In this document: positions 27,778-36,362 of the stretch, piece by piece
Layout of the letters: each line of letters opens with the position of its first letter
Position numbering within the stretch: the first letter of the stretch is position 1
NCBI GenBank assembly: GCA_934307065.1
Contig: CAKRCD010000004.1
Span: 1-64,000, forward strand
Source: an uncultured Bariatricus sp.
GTDB taxonomy: Bacteria; Bacillota; Clostridia; Lachnospirales; Lachnospiraceae
DNA: 64,000 nt
Direction of reading: 5' to 3'
The notes under the pieces: model-generated
Seen by the model: the letters and a program-made list of their open reading frames with translations, nothing else
Databases searched by the model: none
Told to the model about the DNA's origin: nothing
Made by a program: the position numbers and the translations under genes

Positions 27778-27830
27778 AACCATCCCTCCCTTTCATCTAC
27801 TCAACTTTAATTTATTCACGGGCAAAAATA

Positions 27831-27852
27831 AAAAGACCGTTTCCGGTCTTTT
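27831..27852 (-). terminator. Terminator of the surface-fibre operon
   Basis: AAAGACCGG-AAA-CGGTCTTTTTATTTTTG on the minus strand, 13 bases after the signal peptidase stop. Strong stem and U-tract. Confidence 0.9.
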
Positions 27853-27865
27853 ATCAAAATATTTC

Positions 27866-28369
27866 TTAATAAAACAACAGCTTCCCTTTTATCTGACTCC
27901 GGCTTACCGTCCCAAATGTTCTCGAGTCCATAGAATCTTCCCGATTATCCCCCATCACAAACACTCTTCCTTCTTCTACAACATAAGGATATGTAATCGT
28001 TGTTCCTTCCGCTTCCGTCATACCAACGCTATAAGCTTCCTCCTGTTCAACTCCATTCAGATAAAATTTTCCATCGTGAATATCAACTTCATCTCCGGCA
28101 ACCGCAACGACTCGTTTCACATAATACTCTCCTGATGGCATTCGCACGGAAATAATATCTCCCCGCTTATATTCAGGCACAACCCGTAGATAAAATACCA
28201 GTTTCTTATCTTCAAGTGTGGGATTCATAGATGTGCCTTTTACGAAAGACGCGCCGATTACGAATTGGAAAGCCAGAACAATCAACACAAAAATTACAAT
28301 TAATTCTTTAAATTGCCGAAACCATCCTTCCTTTTTTCCATCGTATTTACCCAAAAATCTTCGTTTCAC
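27866..28369 (-). CDS. Signal peptidase I (bacterial Ser-Lys type)
   Basis: 167 residues from a GTG at 28369, placed after GAGGGGAG and six bases after the SipW-like stop. One N-terminal membrane helix (LIVIFVLIVLAFQFVIG) is followed by catalytic S47 (KGTSMNPTL), K85 (YYVKRVVAVAGD) and the GDNREDSMDSR box. It cleaves Sec signal peptides outside the membrane. Last gene of the surface-fibre operon, so it may serve that locus in particular. Confidence 0.9.
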   Translation of the reverse strand: MKRRFLGKYDGKKEGWFRQFKELIVIFVLIVLAFQFVIGASFVKGTSMNPTLEDKKLVFYLRVVPEYKRGDIISVRMPSGEYYVKRVVAVAGDEVDIHDGKFYLNGVEQEEAYSVGMTEAEGTTITYPYVVEEGRVFVMGDNREDSMDSRTFGTVSRSQIKGKLLFY

Positions 28370-28374
28370 TATTC

Positions 28375-28917
28375 TTACTGCTCCCCTCTTGTGCCGACTA
28401 CCGCAGCAATAATATGAAGAACAACCGCCAGAGCAATCATGCATGCTGCAGCGATTTTACCCGTTGTACTGGTAAATGTCTGTGCAATCCCTCCCACTTT
28501 CGGCACTGTCAGTACTACTTTTCCGATAAAATGACTGTACGGAATGGGATTCATATCCTTCTCTTCATTGGCATCTCCTTTGGTAATAAATTCGCCCATA
28601 ACGGTACTGTTCGTTACCACACGATGCGTAATAATAGAACTTCCATCCGTAGCTCCGTAAAATGCAATCACATCATTCTCCTGCACATCCTCCGGTGCCA
28701 TATTATTGATGTAAACCAGGCTTCCCACTGGAATTGCCGGTTCCATACTTCCACTTACTACTGTATAAATATTATAACCAATCATACGCGGTATCGTAAG
28801 CGGTACACAAACCAAAATTAAAAGAACCAATACAATTGTTCCCAGCGTACTGCAGAACACTCCAACCAGATTTTTTCTGCACTTGCCCACGCTCCCTGTT
28901 TTATTCTTCTTACTCAT
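28375..28917 (-). CDS. sipW: SipW-type (Ser-His, ER-type) signal peptidase
   Basis: 180 residues with membrane helices at both ends. Catalytic S57 (VVSGSMEPAIPVGSL), H98 (IITHRVV) and the TKGDANEEKD motif are those of the archaeal/ER-type peptidases. Such enzymes in Firmicutes process TasA/CalY fibre proteins. Two CalY-like genes lie 2.5 kb upstream in the same operon, giving the likely substrates. Confidence 0.92.
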   Translation of the reverse strand: MSKKNKTGSVGKCRKNLVGVFCSTLGTIVLVLLILVCVPLTIPRMIGYNIYTVVSGSMEPAIPVGSLVYINNMAPEDVQENDVIAFYGATDGSSIITHRVVTNSTVMGEFITKGDANEEKDMNPIPYSHFIGKVVLTVPKVGGIAQTFTSTTGKIAAACMIALAVVLHIIAAVVGTRGEQ

Positions 28918-29011
28918 TACTCACAATATTGTCCTTTCTGACAGTATCCCTTTACATGGAAAAGGGACAGACACCCAAACAGCGCCTATCCTCGTTCCAT
29001 CTTGTATATAT

Positions 29012-29923
29012 TTATGCTCTCAGTCTCTTTCTCACAATCAGCATCAGAGCTATTAATGCACCAAGTGCTCCTATTCCAATCACAGTCGCAACCGCCATTG
29101 GAAAACCTTTTGATTTCGTCTGATCCTGTTTATCTAAATCGACATTTGATGCCGGTGTCTGGTTTTCGTCCAAGTCAACCAGCTCATCCGGCTGTGTAAC
29201 TTCTACATTTTCATCTGTACCCGGTTCCGTCGTTGTACCCGGCTCCGTTGTTGTACCCGGTTCTGTAGTCGTTCCGGTTCCTGTACCTGTTCCGGTTCCC
29301 GGAGTCGCAGGTGTTCCTGCCGTTCCCGGTATCGTAACAATTGTTGTGGTACCTTCCCCAATAATAGTTACTGTTTCCGGGTCTGCCGGATGATATACAA
29401 AGGTAAATACATTCTCTGTCTCGTTATCACTCAAGGTTTTTGTAAGCGCAAGAGCCTGTGGAATATAACCGTTAATATATTTGTAAGCCACCACTGGTTT
29501 ATCACCTACATTTCCATAAAATGTAGCACTCGAATCCAATGTATTTCCATCTTCATCCTGATAGTTTACCGTATAACCAACCGTGTTGCCCTTAATTCCA
29601 TAGGCGACTACATAGTCTGCGTCACCTTCTACATAAAATGCCGGTGCAACTTCCTCATTATCTCGTCCACTGAGACGTACACCCTTAATATAATATTTAT
29701 CATCCGTCACAGTCACTTTTGATAAATCAAAGGAAACCCGATCACCTGCACGGCATCCGGTCAACACCTCCGTGCCGCCTTCTACTCCGTCAAGTGCACC
29801 CTTATCACCAGCGTGTAAGGTAATTGTATAGGTATATTCCTCTGCAGAAACAGACATCACATTCATTCCCATTACCAATGAAAAACTGAGCAGCGCAACA
29901 AATATTTTCTTCATTTTCTTCAT
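29012..29923 (-). CDS. Tailed surface protein with a MucBP-like region and Thr/Pro/Gly repeats
   Basis: 303 residues from the ATG at 29923. Signal peptide (IFVALLSFSLVMGMNVMSVSA), beta-rich head, then a MucBP-like stretch (YTVNYQDEDGNTLDSSATFY) and a linker with GTGTGTG and three TTTEPG repeats. The C-terminus is a membrane helix followed by RKRLRA, without an LPxTG-type motif, so it may be membrane-anchored only. It follows a KTGD-tailed protein by four bases. It is probably an accessory component of the fibre locus. Confidence 0.7.
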   Translation of the reverse strand: MKKMKKIFVALLSFSLVMGMNVMSVSAEEYTYTITLHAGDKGALDGVEGGTEVLTGCRAGDRVSFDLSKVTVTDDKYYIKGVRLSGRDNEEVAPAFYVEGDADYVVAYGIKGNTVGYTVNYQDEDGNTLDSSATFYGNVGDKPVVAYKYINGYIPQALALTKTLSDNETENVFTFVYHPADPETVTIIGEGTTTIVTIPGTAGTPATPGTGTGTGTGTTTEPGTTTEPGTTTEPGTDENVEVTQPDELVDLDENQTPASNVDLDKQDQTKSKGFPMAVATVIGIGALGALIALMLIVRKRLRA

Positions 29924-29927
29924 ACTG

Positions 29928-30677
29928 CTACGCCCCCCTCTTATCATTTTTCCGTCTCTTCAAAGTCATTAAACCAAATATCAGGAGAATAATTCCACTT
30001 GCCAGTGCCAGGCCACAGAATAAAAGTGTCTTTGCAGTATCACCTGTTTTTACCACGTTTTTGATAAGCTTATCTTCTCCCGGCTTATTGATAACCGTTG
30101 TCTCTGTGACTTTTTCTACAGCAAATGTCTGCTGGAGTTTTGCCAGTGTCTGTTGATAACCATTTCCCATAGTCTCGCCATTGACTCTTACCTGGAGTGT
30201 AACGATACCTTCGTCTCCATTTTCCAGACGATCCAGATAGAAATAATCTGCCAGCGAATTTGTTGCCTGATGTAATCCTTCGTCTTGCGCTGCATTCTCA
30301 CCACCAACAGTTTCACTGTTATAAAGTTCTGTTTCTTCTCCATTTGCACCGGTGTATGCCAGACGATATTCATAAGCACCACCGCTTGCACTTTCCTTCG
30401 CATCCTCCAGTGACTGAACCGCCTGATTTGTCATATACCAGTCTGTCTTACCGGAATCTGAATTCTTGATTTTTACTTTCAATGTGATGCTGTCGCCCGG
30501 CTGAATATTCTTCGCTTCATCAGTCAAATCATCAGAACTGAAATTACTTGTGATTTCTTTTCCGTCAAACTCAGCAACCCAGTTATCTTTTCCCTGATAA
30601 TCCTCTGCCTTCGCACTGAAACCATTTCCTGCAACCAGCACCATTGCCATGACAAGGCACAATACTTTCTTTTTCAT
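29928..30677 (-). CDS. Surface protein with KTGD-type C-terminal sorting tail
   Basis: 249 residues. N-terminal signal peptide (KVLCLVMAMVLVAGNGFSAKA), a mid-region resembling CalY-locus accessory proteins (QPGDSITLKVKIKNSDSGKT), then NVVKTGDTAK, a hydrophobic helix and a basic tail (LKRRKNDKRG). The layout is a sortase-type sorting signal, but the motif is VKTGD, not LPxTG. It may use a different sortase or remain in the membrane. Encoded between CalY-like and MucBP-type genes. Confidence 0.7.
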   Translation of the reverse strand: MKKKVLCLVMAMVLVAGNGFSAKAEDYQGKDNWVAEFDGKEITSNFSSDDLTDEAKNIQPGDSITLKVKIKNSDSGKTDWYMTNQAVQSLEDAKESASGGAYEYRLAYTGANGEETELYNSETVGGENAAQDEGLHQATNSLADYFYLDRLENGDEGIVTLQVRVNGETMGNGYQQTLAKLQQTFAVEKVTETTVINKPGEDKLIKNVVKTGDTAKTLLFCGLALASGIILLIFGLMTLKRRKNDKRGA

Positions 30678-30693
30678 ATTCTTGTACCTCCCC

Positions 30694-31437
30694 TTATAAG
30701 CCTAGCTTCGAGATATCCACACCCCAGGCACTCTTCACTGCATCTGCTGCATTGTGTGTCTGTACTGCGTCTACCTCAGCCGATACCTGGAATGTATATC
30801 CGTCGTATTCATATTCATATGTATACGTTGTACCAGCCTCTGTTACTTCTGTTTTTGCTGTCATTTTATTACGAATTTCCGGTTTGATTCGAATCGAATC
30901 TGCAAAATCCACTGTCTCACCTGCTGCAAGTACATGATTTAAATAAAGCACTCTACGTTCTGCAGTCGCAGCATCTGCATCCTCTACCCATCCATTTTCT
31001 TCCAGAAAATGAATATCAATCAATGACGGATCCAGCGTAGTTACCGGAACATCCTTGCCTTCTTTATCTCTCCAGCTTGTTCTTACAGTTACGCGGACAT
31101 AAGAATCGATATTTCCTGAATTCTTTACACTCAGAACTTCATCATATCTCTTTCCCGGAACAATCTTTCCATTCTTCTCTACGAAACCATCCAGCAAAGT
31201 TCCTTCCGCTTCGCCCTGCCATTTACCATTATCCAGATAATCCCGGCTGCTGACGATTTCGCCATTTTCCAGAAGGCTTACCCCGATACTGGATAACTCT
31301 ACCCCGGCAACATAATTTTCACTATAATAGGTAAGTGCTGCACGGGTACTGCCTACCGTACTTCCTACAAGAAGGATAGCAGATGCAGAAAGGAGCAGGA
31401 TAGATTTTTTCGGAAATTTTTTTCTCTTCTTTTTCAT
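30694..31437 (-). CDS. CalY/TasA-like fibre protein
   Basis: 247 residues. A basic N-terminus, membrane segment and cleavage region GSTRAALTYYSEN match SipW-dependent signal peptides. The body has the repeated-strand CalY/TasA style (VPGKRYDEVLSVKNSGNIDS, YVRVTVRTSWRD). It should be exported, processed by the SipW-like peptidase and assembled into extracellular fibres or act as their partner. 19 bases downstream of the second CalY-like gene. Confidence 0.8.
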   Translation of the reverse strand: MKKKRKKFPKKSILLLSASAILLVGSTVGSTRAALTYYSENYVAGVELSSIGVSLLENGEIVSSRDYLDNGKWQGEAEGTLLDGFVEKNGKIVPGKRYDEVLSVKNSGNIDSYVRVTVRTSWRDKEGKDVPVTTLDPSLIDIHFLEENGWVEDADAATAERRVLYLNHVLAAGETVDFADSIRIKPEIRNKMTAKTEVTEAGTTYTYEYEYDGYTFQVSAEVDAVQTHNAADAVKSAWGVDISKLGL

Positions 31438-31456
31438 TTTCTATCACACTTCCTTT

Positions 31457-31981
31457 CTAAGACCTGCTGTCCTCAAATGTTACATTCCAGTCTGCATATG
31501 GTTCGCCATTGTCATGATACTGTACCGGTGTACATTCCTGAATAACAATAACATTCAAATCCTTTTCATCGGTTACATCCTTCAAAAGTTCCTGTGGAAG
31601 AATAACGTTTACCGTCTTACTGGTCTTACTGGTACTTCCTACAGTAAGGATATCTTTGTAATACCAATAACCGTCTTTTCCATCATACCATTTACCGGAA
31701 CCACCGTCTTCATAAGTCAGCTTGTAATTGTTTCCGGCATAAGCACGAATACGGATGTAGCAATCATAATCCCCTGTATTTTCTATAGAAACGATTTTCT
31801 TTCCACCTATTACCTCTTCATGTGGCTCTGTACGGGTTTCACCTAACTCAAAGACCACATTGCCTTTCGCCTCGGAGTAAGTTGTGAAATAAGCATAAGC
31901 ACTTCCTACTGCCAAAGTTCCGGTCAAAGCCAGGGCTGCCGCTGCGAGGCAAATAGTTTTCTTACTTAATTTGTTCATCAT
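31457..31981 (-). CDS. CalY/TasA-like fibre protein
   Basis: 174 residues. Signal region ALALTGTLAVGSAYAYFTTY is the classic SipW substrate form (AYF after the cleavage site). The body contains VSIENTGDYDCYIRIRAYAG, the conserved CalY/TasA motif. It lacks a C-terminal anchor, as expected for an amyloid-like or donor-strand fibre subunit. The GGAGGTGAAC ribosome site overlaps the end of the preceding gene. Confidence 0.87.
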   Translation of the reverse strand: MMNKLSKKTICLAAAALALTGTLAVGSAYAYFTTYSEAKGNVVFELGETRTEPHEEVIGGKKIVSIENTGDYDCYIRIRAYAGNNYKLTYEDGGSGKWYDGKDGYWYYKDILTVGSTSKTSKTVNVILPQELLKDVTDEKDLNVIVIQECTPVQYHDNGEPYADWNVTFEDSRS

Positions 31982-31985
31982 TCTC

Positions 31986-33032
31986 TTAGTTCACCTCCGG
32001 CTTCAAATCATTTTTACAGTCAACAGAACCATCTTTCATATAGAAGCGATTCACAATACCTGTTCCACCGTTCTGTCCGCCATTGTATGCATTTACAAAA
32101 CTTACAGAAACCGGATTACCTTCTTCTTCCTCTGCGATAATCTTTGTTACCTGCGGGCCATTGTCAGGACTCAGCCTATAACTTGCACCGGTGTACTCTT
32201 CTGTTACTGTGACGGTTGCGCCTGCTGGTAAATCGTTAATGATAAGTTTATCATTTCCAGCTCCGTTAAATTCCATCTTATATACATTATTTGTAACTGT
32301 TCCGTCCCTTTTCTCTACCTTTACATGGAATACAAATGTAGCACCACCGACAGTCTTATTATAAGAGGTCAAGGTCTTATTGATTTCCAGACTGCCTAAG
32401 CGTTCTTCTCTGTCTGGTTTTAATCCGATTGCATGGCTTCCGGTAAGTTCATATACCCAGTCATCGGAACCACCACCATTATACCAGTAGTTGTTTGGCA
32501 GGGAAATCAGACTTTCTTTGAAGGTATACGTGAAATATGAAGATTTCACTTCATCGGCAACCACCAGATACATTCCAGTTGCAAGTCCGGTTATTTTGCC
32601 TGTTCCATTTGTAAGGGTAACAGAGGTCTCAGCGCCCGGTTCAGTTCCCTTCTCTATCAGCTCTCTGGCCTTAGCAGCCTTGTCAGCCCACTCTTCAGCA
32701 GTGGTCTTATCGCTAATTTCATCAAGCTTTAAATCATCAAATCCTTCAACTTCTTCATAAGCTCCTGTTTCCTTTATCTCAGCCACCTGATACAAATGAA
32801 CCTGAACCCCACCCGGCAGGGTATTCAATTCTGTGAAATCCTCTGCCTTTTCACCTTCCTTATTTTCTGTTGCTGCATCATATACATTGTTCTGTAAATT
32901 AAATTCAATCGTACACTTCCGATTCACATCTACAGCCTTCGCTGCATACGCTCTTGGCAATGCCAGACCGGAAAGCGTAACTGCCAGCGTCAGAACACAT
33001 GCGCCTACTATTTTTACTCTCCTATTCATCAT
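31986..33032 (-). CDS. Anchorless pilin-like protein with FctA/isopeptide-type domain
   Basis: 348 residues from the ATG at 33032, after AGGGAGGAG. Signal peptide (VLTLAVTLSGLALPRAYA), an N-terminal pilin-type domain, then a domain like the FctA/Spy0128 isopeptide fold (SLEINKTLTSYNKTVGGATF to VSVSFVNAYN). It ends in NRFYMKDGSVDCKNDLKPEVN (in two parts) with no sorting motif or membrane helix. The start overlaps the sortase gene upstream by 11 bases. It may be held by isopeptide or CalY interactions instead of by sortase. Confidence 0.72.
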   Translation of the reverse strand: MMNRRVKIVGACVLTLAVTLSGLALPRAYAAKAVDVNRKCTIEFNLQNNVYDAATENKEGEKAEDFTELNTLPGGVQVHLYQVAEIKETGAYEEVEGFDDLKLDEISDKTTAEEWADKAAKARELIEKGTEPGAETSVTLTNGTGKITGLATGMYLVVADEVKSSYFTYTFKESLISLPNNYWYNGGGSDDWVYELTGSHAIGLKPDREERLGSLEINKTLTSYNKTVGGATFVFHVKVEKRDGTVTNNVYKMEFNGAGNDKLIINDLPAGATVTVTEEYTGASYRLSPDNGPQVTKIIAEEEEGNPVSVSFVNAYNGGQNGGTGIVNRFYMKDGSVDCKNDLKPEVN

Positions 33033-33906
33033 GCATCTTCTCCTCCCTGTTTCGATTCTTTCCAAAAGCAACCTTCATTATCAGTATAATAAGTAACGTT
33101 ATCGACAGTCCCATGATGAGATACAGCATGTAGTAATTCTGTACTGCTTTCACCATAGACTGAGAAAGTGTATTCACTTCATCTTCTTCTCCAGTGTAAG
33201 GCACTCTCGTTCCTCTCACTAAGAGCCGGTGTGAATTAACACCATATGGAGTACAGGTAAATAATGTCACCTGGTCCTTTCCTTCTTCAATCTGCATTGC
33301 ATTATCCAATGTCACGTTATCATCTTTATCAACCATTGGAAGTATCTGGTCTACCTCATATGCAAGGGTCTCATCCAGCACATGAATGTAAAATCTATCT
33401 CCAGTCTCTAACTGGTCTATATCGGTAAAGAGACGGGCACTCGGCAGACCCCTGTGTGCTGCCAGTACACTGTGTGTACCTTCTCCACCTATCGGAAGCT
33501 TTGTACCATTCATATGCCCCACTCCCGTTTGCAGCACATCATCTTCCACCCCGTGGTAAATCGCAAGTTTCACATTTATTTTCGGGATGGATAAATATCC
33601 CATTATTCCATCATTTGCAACATTTAGGATGTTCCAGTATTCCGTATCTTCCAGATTGGTATCATCGCTGCCAAATACATCTCCATAAAGATTGTTCTGT
33701 TTCAATGTATCATTAAATGCATATGCCTTTTCCCATTCTTCTGTAAAATCCTCTTCACTCATTTCTTCCACTACCGTCTCGTAATGACTAATCAGCCTGC
33801 TCTGACGATAGGTATTCCACTGATTAGCGACAGTTGGATAAACCAATACGCCAAATCCAATTAAGAATAACAATCCAAATAAGATACTTGATATCTTTCT
33901 CTTCAT
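33022..33906 (-). CDS. Class C (pilus) sortase
   Basis: 294 residues with membrane helices at both ends. The catalytic histidine is in VLAAHRGLPSA, cysteine in LFTCTPYGVNSHR and arginine in LLVRGTRVPY. Class C sortases join pilin subunits by transpeptidation. It follows a second sortase by two bases. Two copies suggest that one polymerises the backbone and the other adds the adhesin or attaches the fibre. Confidence 0.93.
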   Translation of the reverse strand: MKRKISSILFGLLFLIGFGVLVYPTVANQWNTYRQSRLISHYETVVEEMSEEDFTEEWEKAYAFNDTLKQNNLYGDVFGSDDTNLEDTEYWNILNVANDGIMGYLSIPKINVKLAIYHGVEDDVLQTGVGHMNGTKLPIGGEGTHSVLAAHRGLPSARLFTDIDQLETGDRFYIHVLDETLAYEVDQILPMVDKDDNVTLDNAMQIEEGKDQVTLFTCTPYGVNSHRLLVRGTRVPYTGEEDEVNTLSQSMVKAVQNYYMLYLIMGLSITLLIILIMKVAFGKNRNREEKMHDE

Positions 33907-33908
33907 AT

Positions 33909-34778
33909 TTACTCCTTCGATTCTTTCGCCTTTACAAGCTTCCGCTCACGACGATATAAAATCAAAATAAATATTCCCGTAATACCAAGTCCCACCAATA
34001 CCCACAACAGATAATTCGTATGGAAACTAAACGGTGTATTTCCAGTTTCCTTTTCCTGAATTTCTTCCGGGTTATAAGGAACGCGATGTCCTCTTACCAA
34101 AAGTCTGTGTGAATTTACACCATAAGGTGTGCAAGTAAGAAGTGTTACCAAATCTTCTCCCTCTTCCACAGCAAGACTATCTGTCTGCTCCGGCTCTACT
34201 ACCTCAATCCGGTCTACCTCATAGCAAAGGGTATCATCCAAAATGTGAAGCAGAAAATGGTCTCCCTCTTTCAGCTTATCAAGATCGGTAAACAAGGCTG
34301 CGCTTGGAAGTCCTCTGTGTGCAGAAATCACTGCATGGCTGTTCTCTCCACCAACCGGAAGGGAACTTCCTTCCAAATGTCCTGCCGCCTTGACAAGTAC
34401 ATCCTCATCTGTTGTATGATAAATCGGAAGCTTGATATTAATCTTCGGAATTTCTACTATCCCCATCATACCATCACCTGTGATATTCAGGCAAGACATA
34501 TACTCTTTATCCGGTTCATCAGATGCACTTGCAATAGCAAATGAATCCGGCAAAATACTTGGAAGCAATGCTTTATTATATGCCTCTGCCCTCTTCCACT
34601 CCGCCTCATAGTCAATCGCACCTTCTGCTTCCAATTCGGAAACCTGACTTTCATAGGTACTGATGAGACGCTTCTGCCTGTAATTGTTCCATTCATTTGC
34701 TACAAATGGGTACAGCAATAAGGACAAACCGGCTAAAAATATCATCACAAACATAATTGTACTGGCTTTCTTTTTCAT
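33909..34778 (-). CDS. Class C (pilus) sortase
   Basis: 289 residues, similar to the next gene along its length. Membrane helices at both ends, VISAHRGLPSA with the active histidine, LLTCTPYGVNSHR with the cysteine and LLVRGHRVPY with the arginine. A region about residues 85-100 could act as the lid loop of class C sortases. It is downstream of the backbone pilin behind a long hairpin at 34817-34850, which may set its expression lower. Confidence 0.93.
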   Translation of the reverse strand: MKKKASTIMFVMIFLAGLSLLLYPFVANEWNNYRQKRLISTYESQVSELEAEGAIDYEAEWKRAEAYNKALLPSILPDSFAIASASDEPDKEYMSCLNITGDGMMGIVEIPKINIKLPIYHTTDEDVLVKAAGHLEGSSLPVGGENSHAVISAHRGLPSAALFTDLDKLKEGDHFLLHILDDTLCYEVDRIEVVEPEQTDSLAVEEGEDLVTLLTCTPYGVNSHRLLVRGHRVPYNPEEIQEKETGNTPFSFHTNYLLWVLVGLGITGIFILILYRRERKLVKAKESKE

Positions 34779-34816
34779 CCGAACTCTCCTTGTTGTTGTA
34801 GTTACTCTTTTTTTAC

Positions 34817-34850
34817 AGTAGTCCTGAGTGGGCTTCCACCCAGGACTACT
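34817..34850 (-). terminator. Stem-loop between the backbone pilin and sortase genes
   Basis: AGTAGTCCTG and CAGGACTACT are perfect arms extended inward by GTGG/CCAC. On the minus strand there is no U-tract after it, so it is more likely a message-stabilising or processing hairpin, or a weak attenuator, keeping pilin message in excess over sortase. Confidence 0.65.
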
Positions 34851-34893
34851 ATTGTTATCACTTATGTATTTTCTCTAATTCATAAAGTGGTAA

Positions 34894-36273
34894 TTAGTGC
34901 TGCTGTTTTTTGCGGCTTGCGAAGAATAATGCTGCTGCAATAATCATGATTAAGCATCCACCAATTGTGAAGATTGTTGTACCGATACCACCAGTTCCCG
35001 GAAGAGCTGAAAGCTGGCTATCCGGAACAGAAACTGTTACATTCTCTGCACTGCCTGCTACAATTGTTGCATCAGGAATATTATTATTGATGGAATATCC
35101 TTCCGGTGCAAGTGTTTCAGTGATTTCATATGTTCCTGCACCAAGACCTTTCAATAAGACTGTTCCATCGCTGCCAACTGTAACTTCTGTTACAGCTTCT
35201 TTACCACTTGGAATAACAGTATCTTCTGTATAAAGAGTATATTCGCCTTCTTTTAATTCGACAAACTGAAGTTCTTCTCCCTCTTTGCTAACTGAGAATT
35301 TTGCTCCAGTCAAAGGTTTTCTGTCTGCTTCGTTTTCTTCATCTGTTGTTTTAGCAATTTTAATAGAACCAGACTTTCCATCTACTCTTGATGGATCACT
35401 GTCATAATTACTTCTTGCTTCGTTGCTGTAAGATCCATCATCACTTGTTACTACTGCTGTAACCTCTACTGTAACTGTCGCTGTTGCATGTGCATTGTTA
35501 TTTCCAATAAATGCTTTTGTAAATGTAACTGTTACAGCCCCATCCTTCACATTTAATCCGGATACTGTATAATCTGTACCTTCTGCAACTGGCGTTCCAC
35601 CAACTAATACTCTGACACCAGTAACTTTCATACCTGTAGGAGTATCTGTAATACTGAATGTTCTGTTTGTGTTGTCATCTGCATAACTTGGGAATACTGT
35701 ATCAATATTAAATTCAACTTCTTCGCCTTTGATAACAAATGACTGATTTGTGTTCTTTAAAGTTTTTACAACAGTATACTTTTCACCTTTTGCACTGATT
35801 TTCTTTGAAACCGGTTCAATCAGATTATATTGACTGTCATAATCATAGGTACCAGCACCCATTACTGTATAGCTGGTTGTGTTTCCACCTGCTGTAATTA
35901 AATATGCTCCGACTTCAAGACCTGTAAAATCACATGATGTTCCATTTACGCCAGTCTTTGTCTGATCTGCGTCTGCTGGCAAATAATCTTTAGCTAATTT
36001 TGCATAATCAATTGTTGCCGGTTTTGTAGTAAGGTCTACCAATGAACCATCTGTCTTTAATGCTTCTTTTACCCAGTCTGTTACTTCCCAACTGCTTTTT
36101 GCATCGTTGAACTTAACTACCTGATAAAGTTTTAATGTTGTGTTGTCATTTGCTGTTAAATTGTCTACCTTAATGCTTGCTGTAGCTTCTGGTGCAGCAA
36201 ATGTTGTCATACTCATTCCGAGCACCATTGCCAGTGTTAATAACACTGAAAAGAGTTTTTTGAATTTTTTCAT
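34894..36273 (-). CDS. SpaA-type backbone pilin with LPGTG sorting signal
   Basis: 459 residues from the ATG at 36273, with AAAGGAGAG upstream. Signal peptide (LLTLAMVLGMSMTTFAAPE), then pilin domains: an N-terminal D1-like domain, a middle domain (YTVVKTLKNTNQSFVIKGEE) and a C-terminal SpaA/Cna-B domain with the E-box sequence GTYEITETLAPEGY. It ends in LPGTGGIG, a membrane helix and RKKQQH. It is most likely the major polymerised subunit, cross-linked by the adjacent class C sortases. Confidence 0.88.
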   Translation of the reverse strand: MKKFKKLFSVLLTLAMVLGMSMTTFAAPEATASIKVDNLTANDNTTLKLYQVVKFNDAKSSWEVTDWVKEALKTDGSLVDLTTKPATIDYAKLAKDYLPADADQTKTGVNGTSCDFTGLEVGAYLITAGGNTTSYTVMGAGTYDYDSQYNLIEPVSKKISAKGEKYTVVKTLKNTNQSFVIKGEEVEFNIDTVFPSYADDNTNRTFSITDTPTGMKVTGVRVLVGGTPVAEGTDYTVSGLNVKDGAVTVTFTKAFIGNNNAHATATVTVEVTAVVTSDDGSYSNEARSNYDSDPSRVDGKSGSIKIAKTTDEENEADRKPLTGAKFSVSKEGEELQFVELKEGEYTLYTEDTVIPSGKEAVTEVTVGSDGTVLLKGLGAGTYEITETLAPEGYSINNNIPDATIVAGSAENVTVSVPDSQLSALPGTGGIGTTIFTIGGCLIMIIAAALFFASRKKQQH

Positions 36274-36362
36274 AATCTTCTCTCCTTTTCCTTTGGGTTC
36301 CCCCAATGTTTACCTCTCTTTTGTTTTTCTTTTTGCAGCTGAGCTGCTGAATTTTTCATAGG

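Noticed and set aside
29220..29330. Possible minisatellite or CRISPR-like repeat
   Set aside because: The repetition is coding: it encodes TTTEPG and GTGTG linker repeats of a surface protein, with no spacer structure.
36335..36347. GCAGC-TGA-GCTGC hairpin between the adhesin and pilin genes as a terminator
   Set aside because: The stem is only five pairs and on the transcribed strand it is followed by A-rich sequence, not T.
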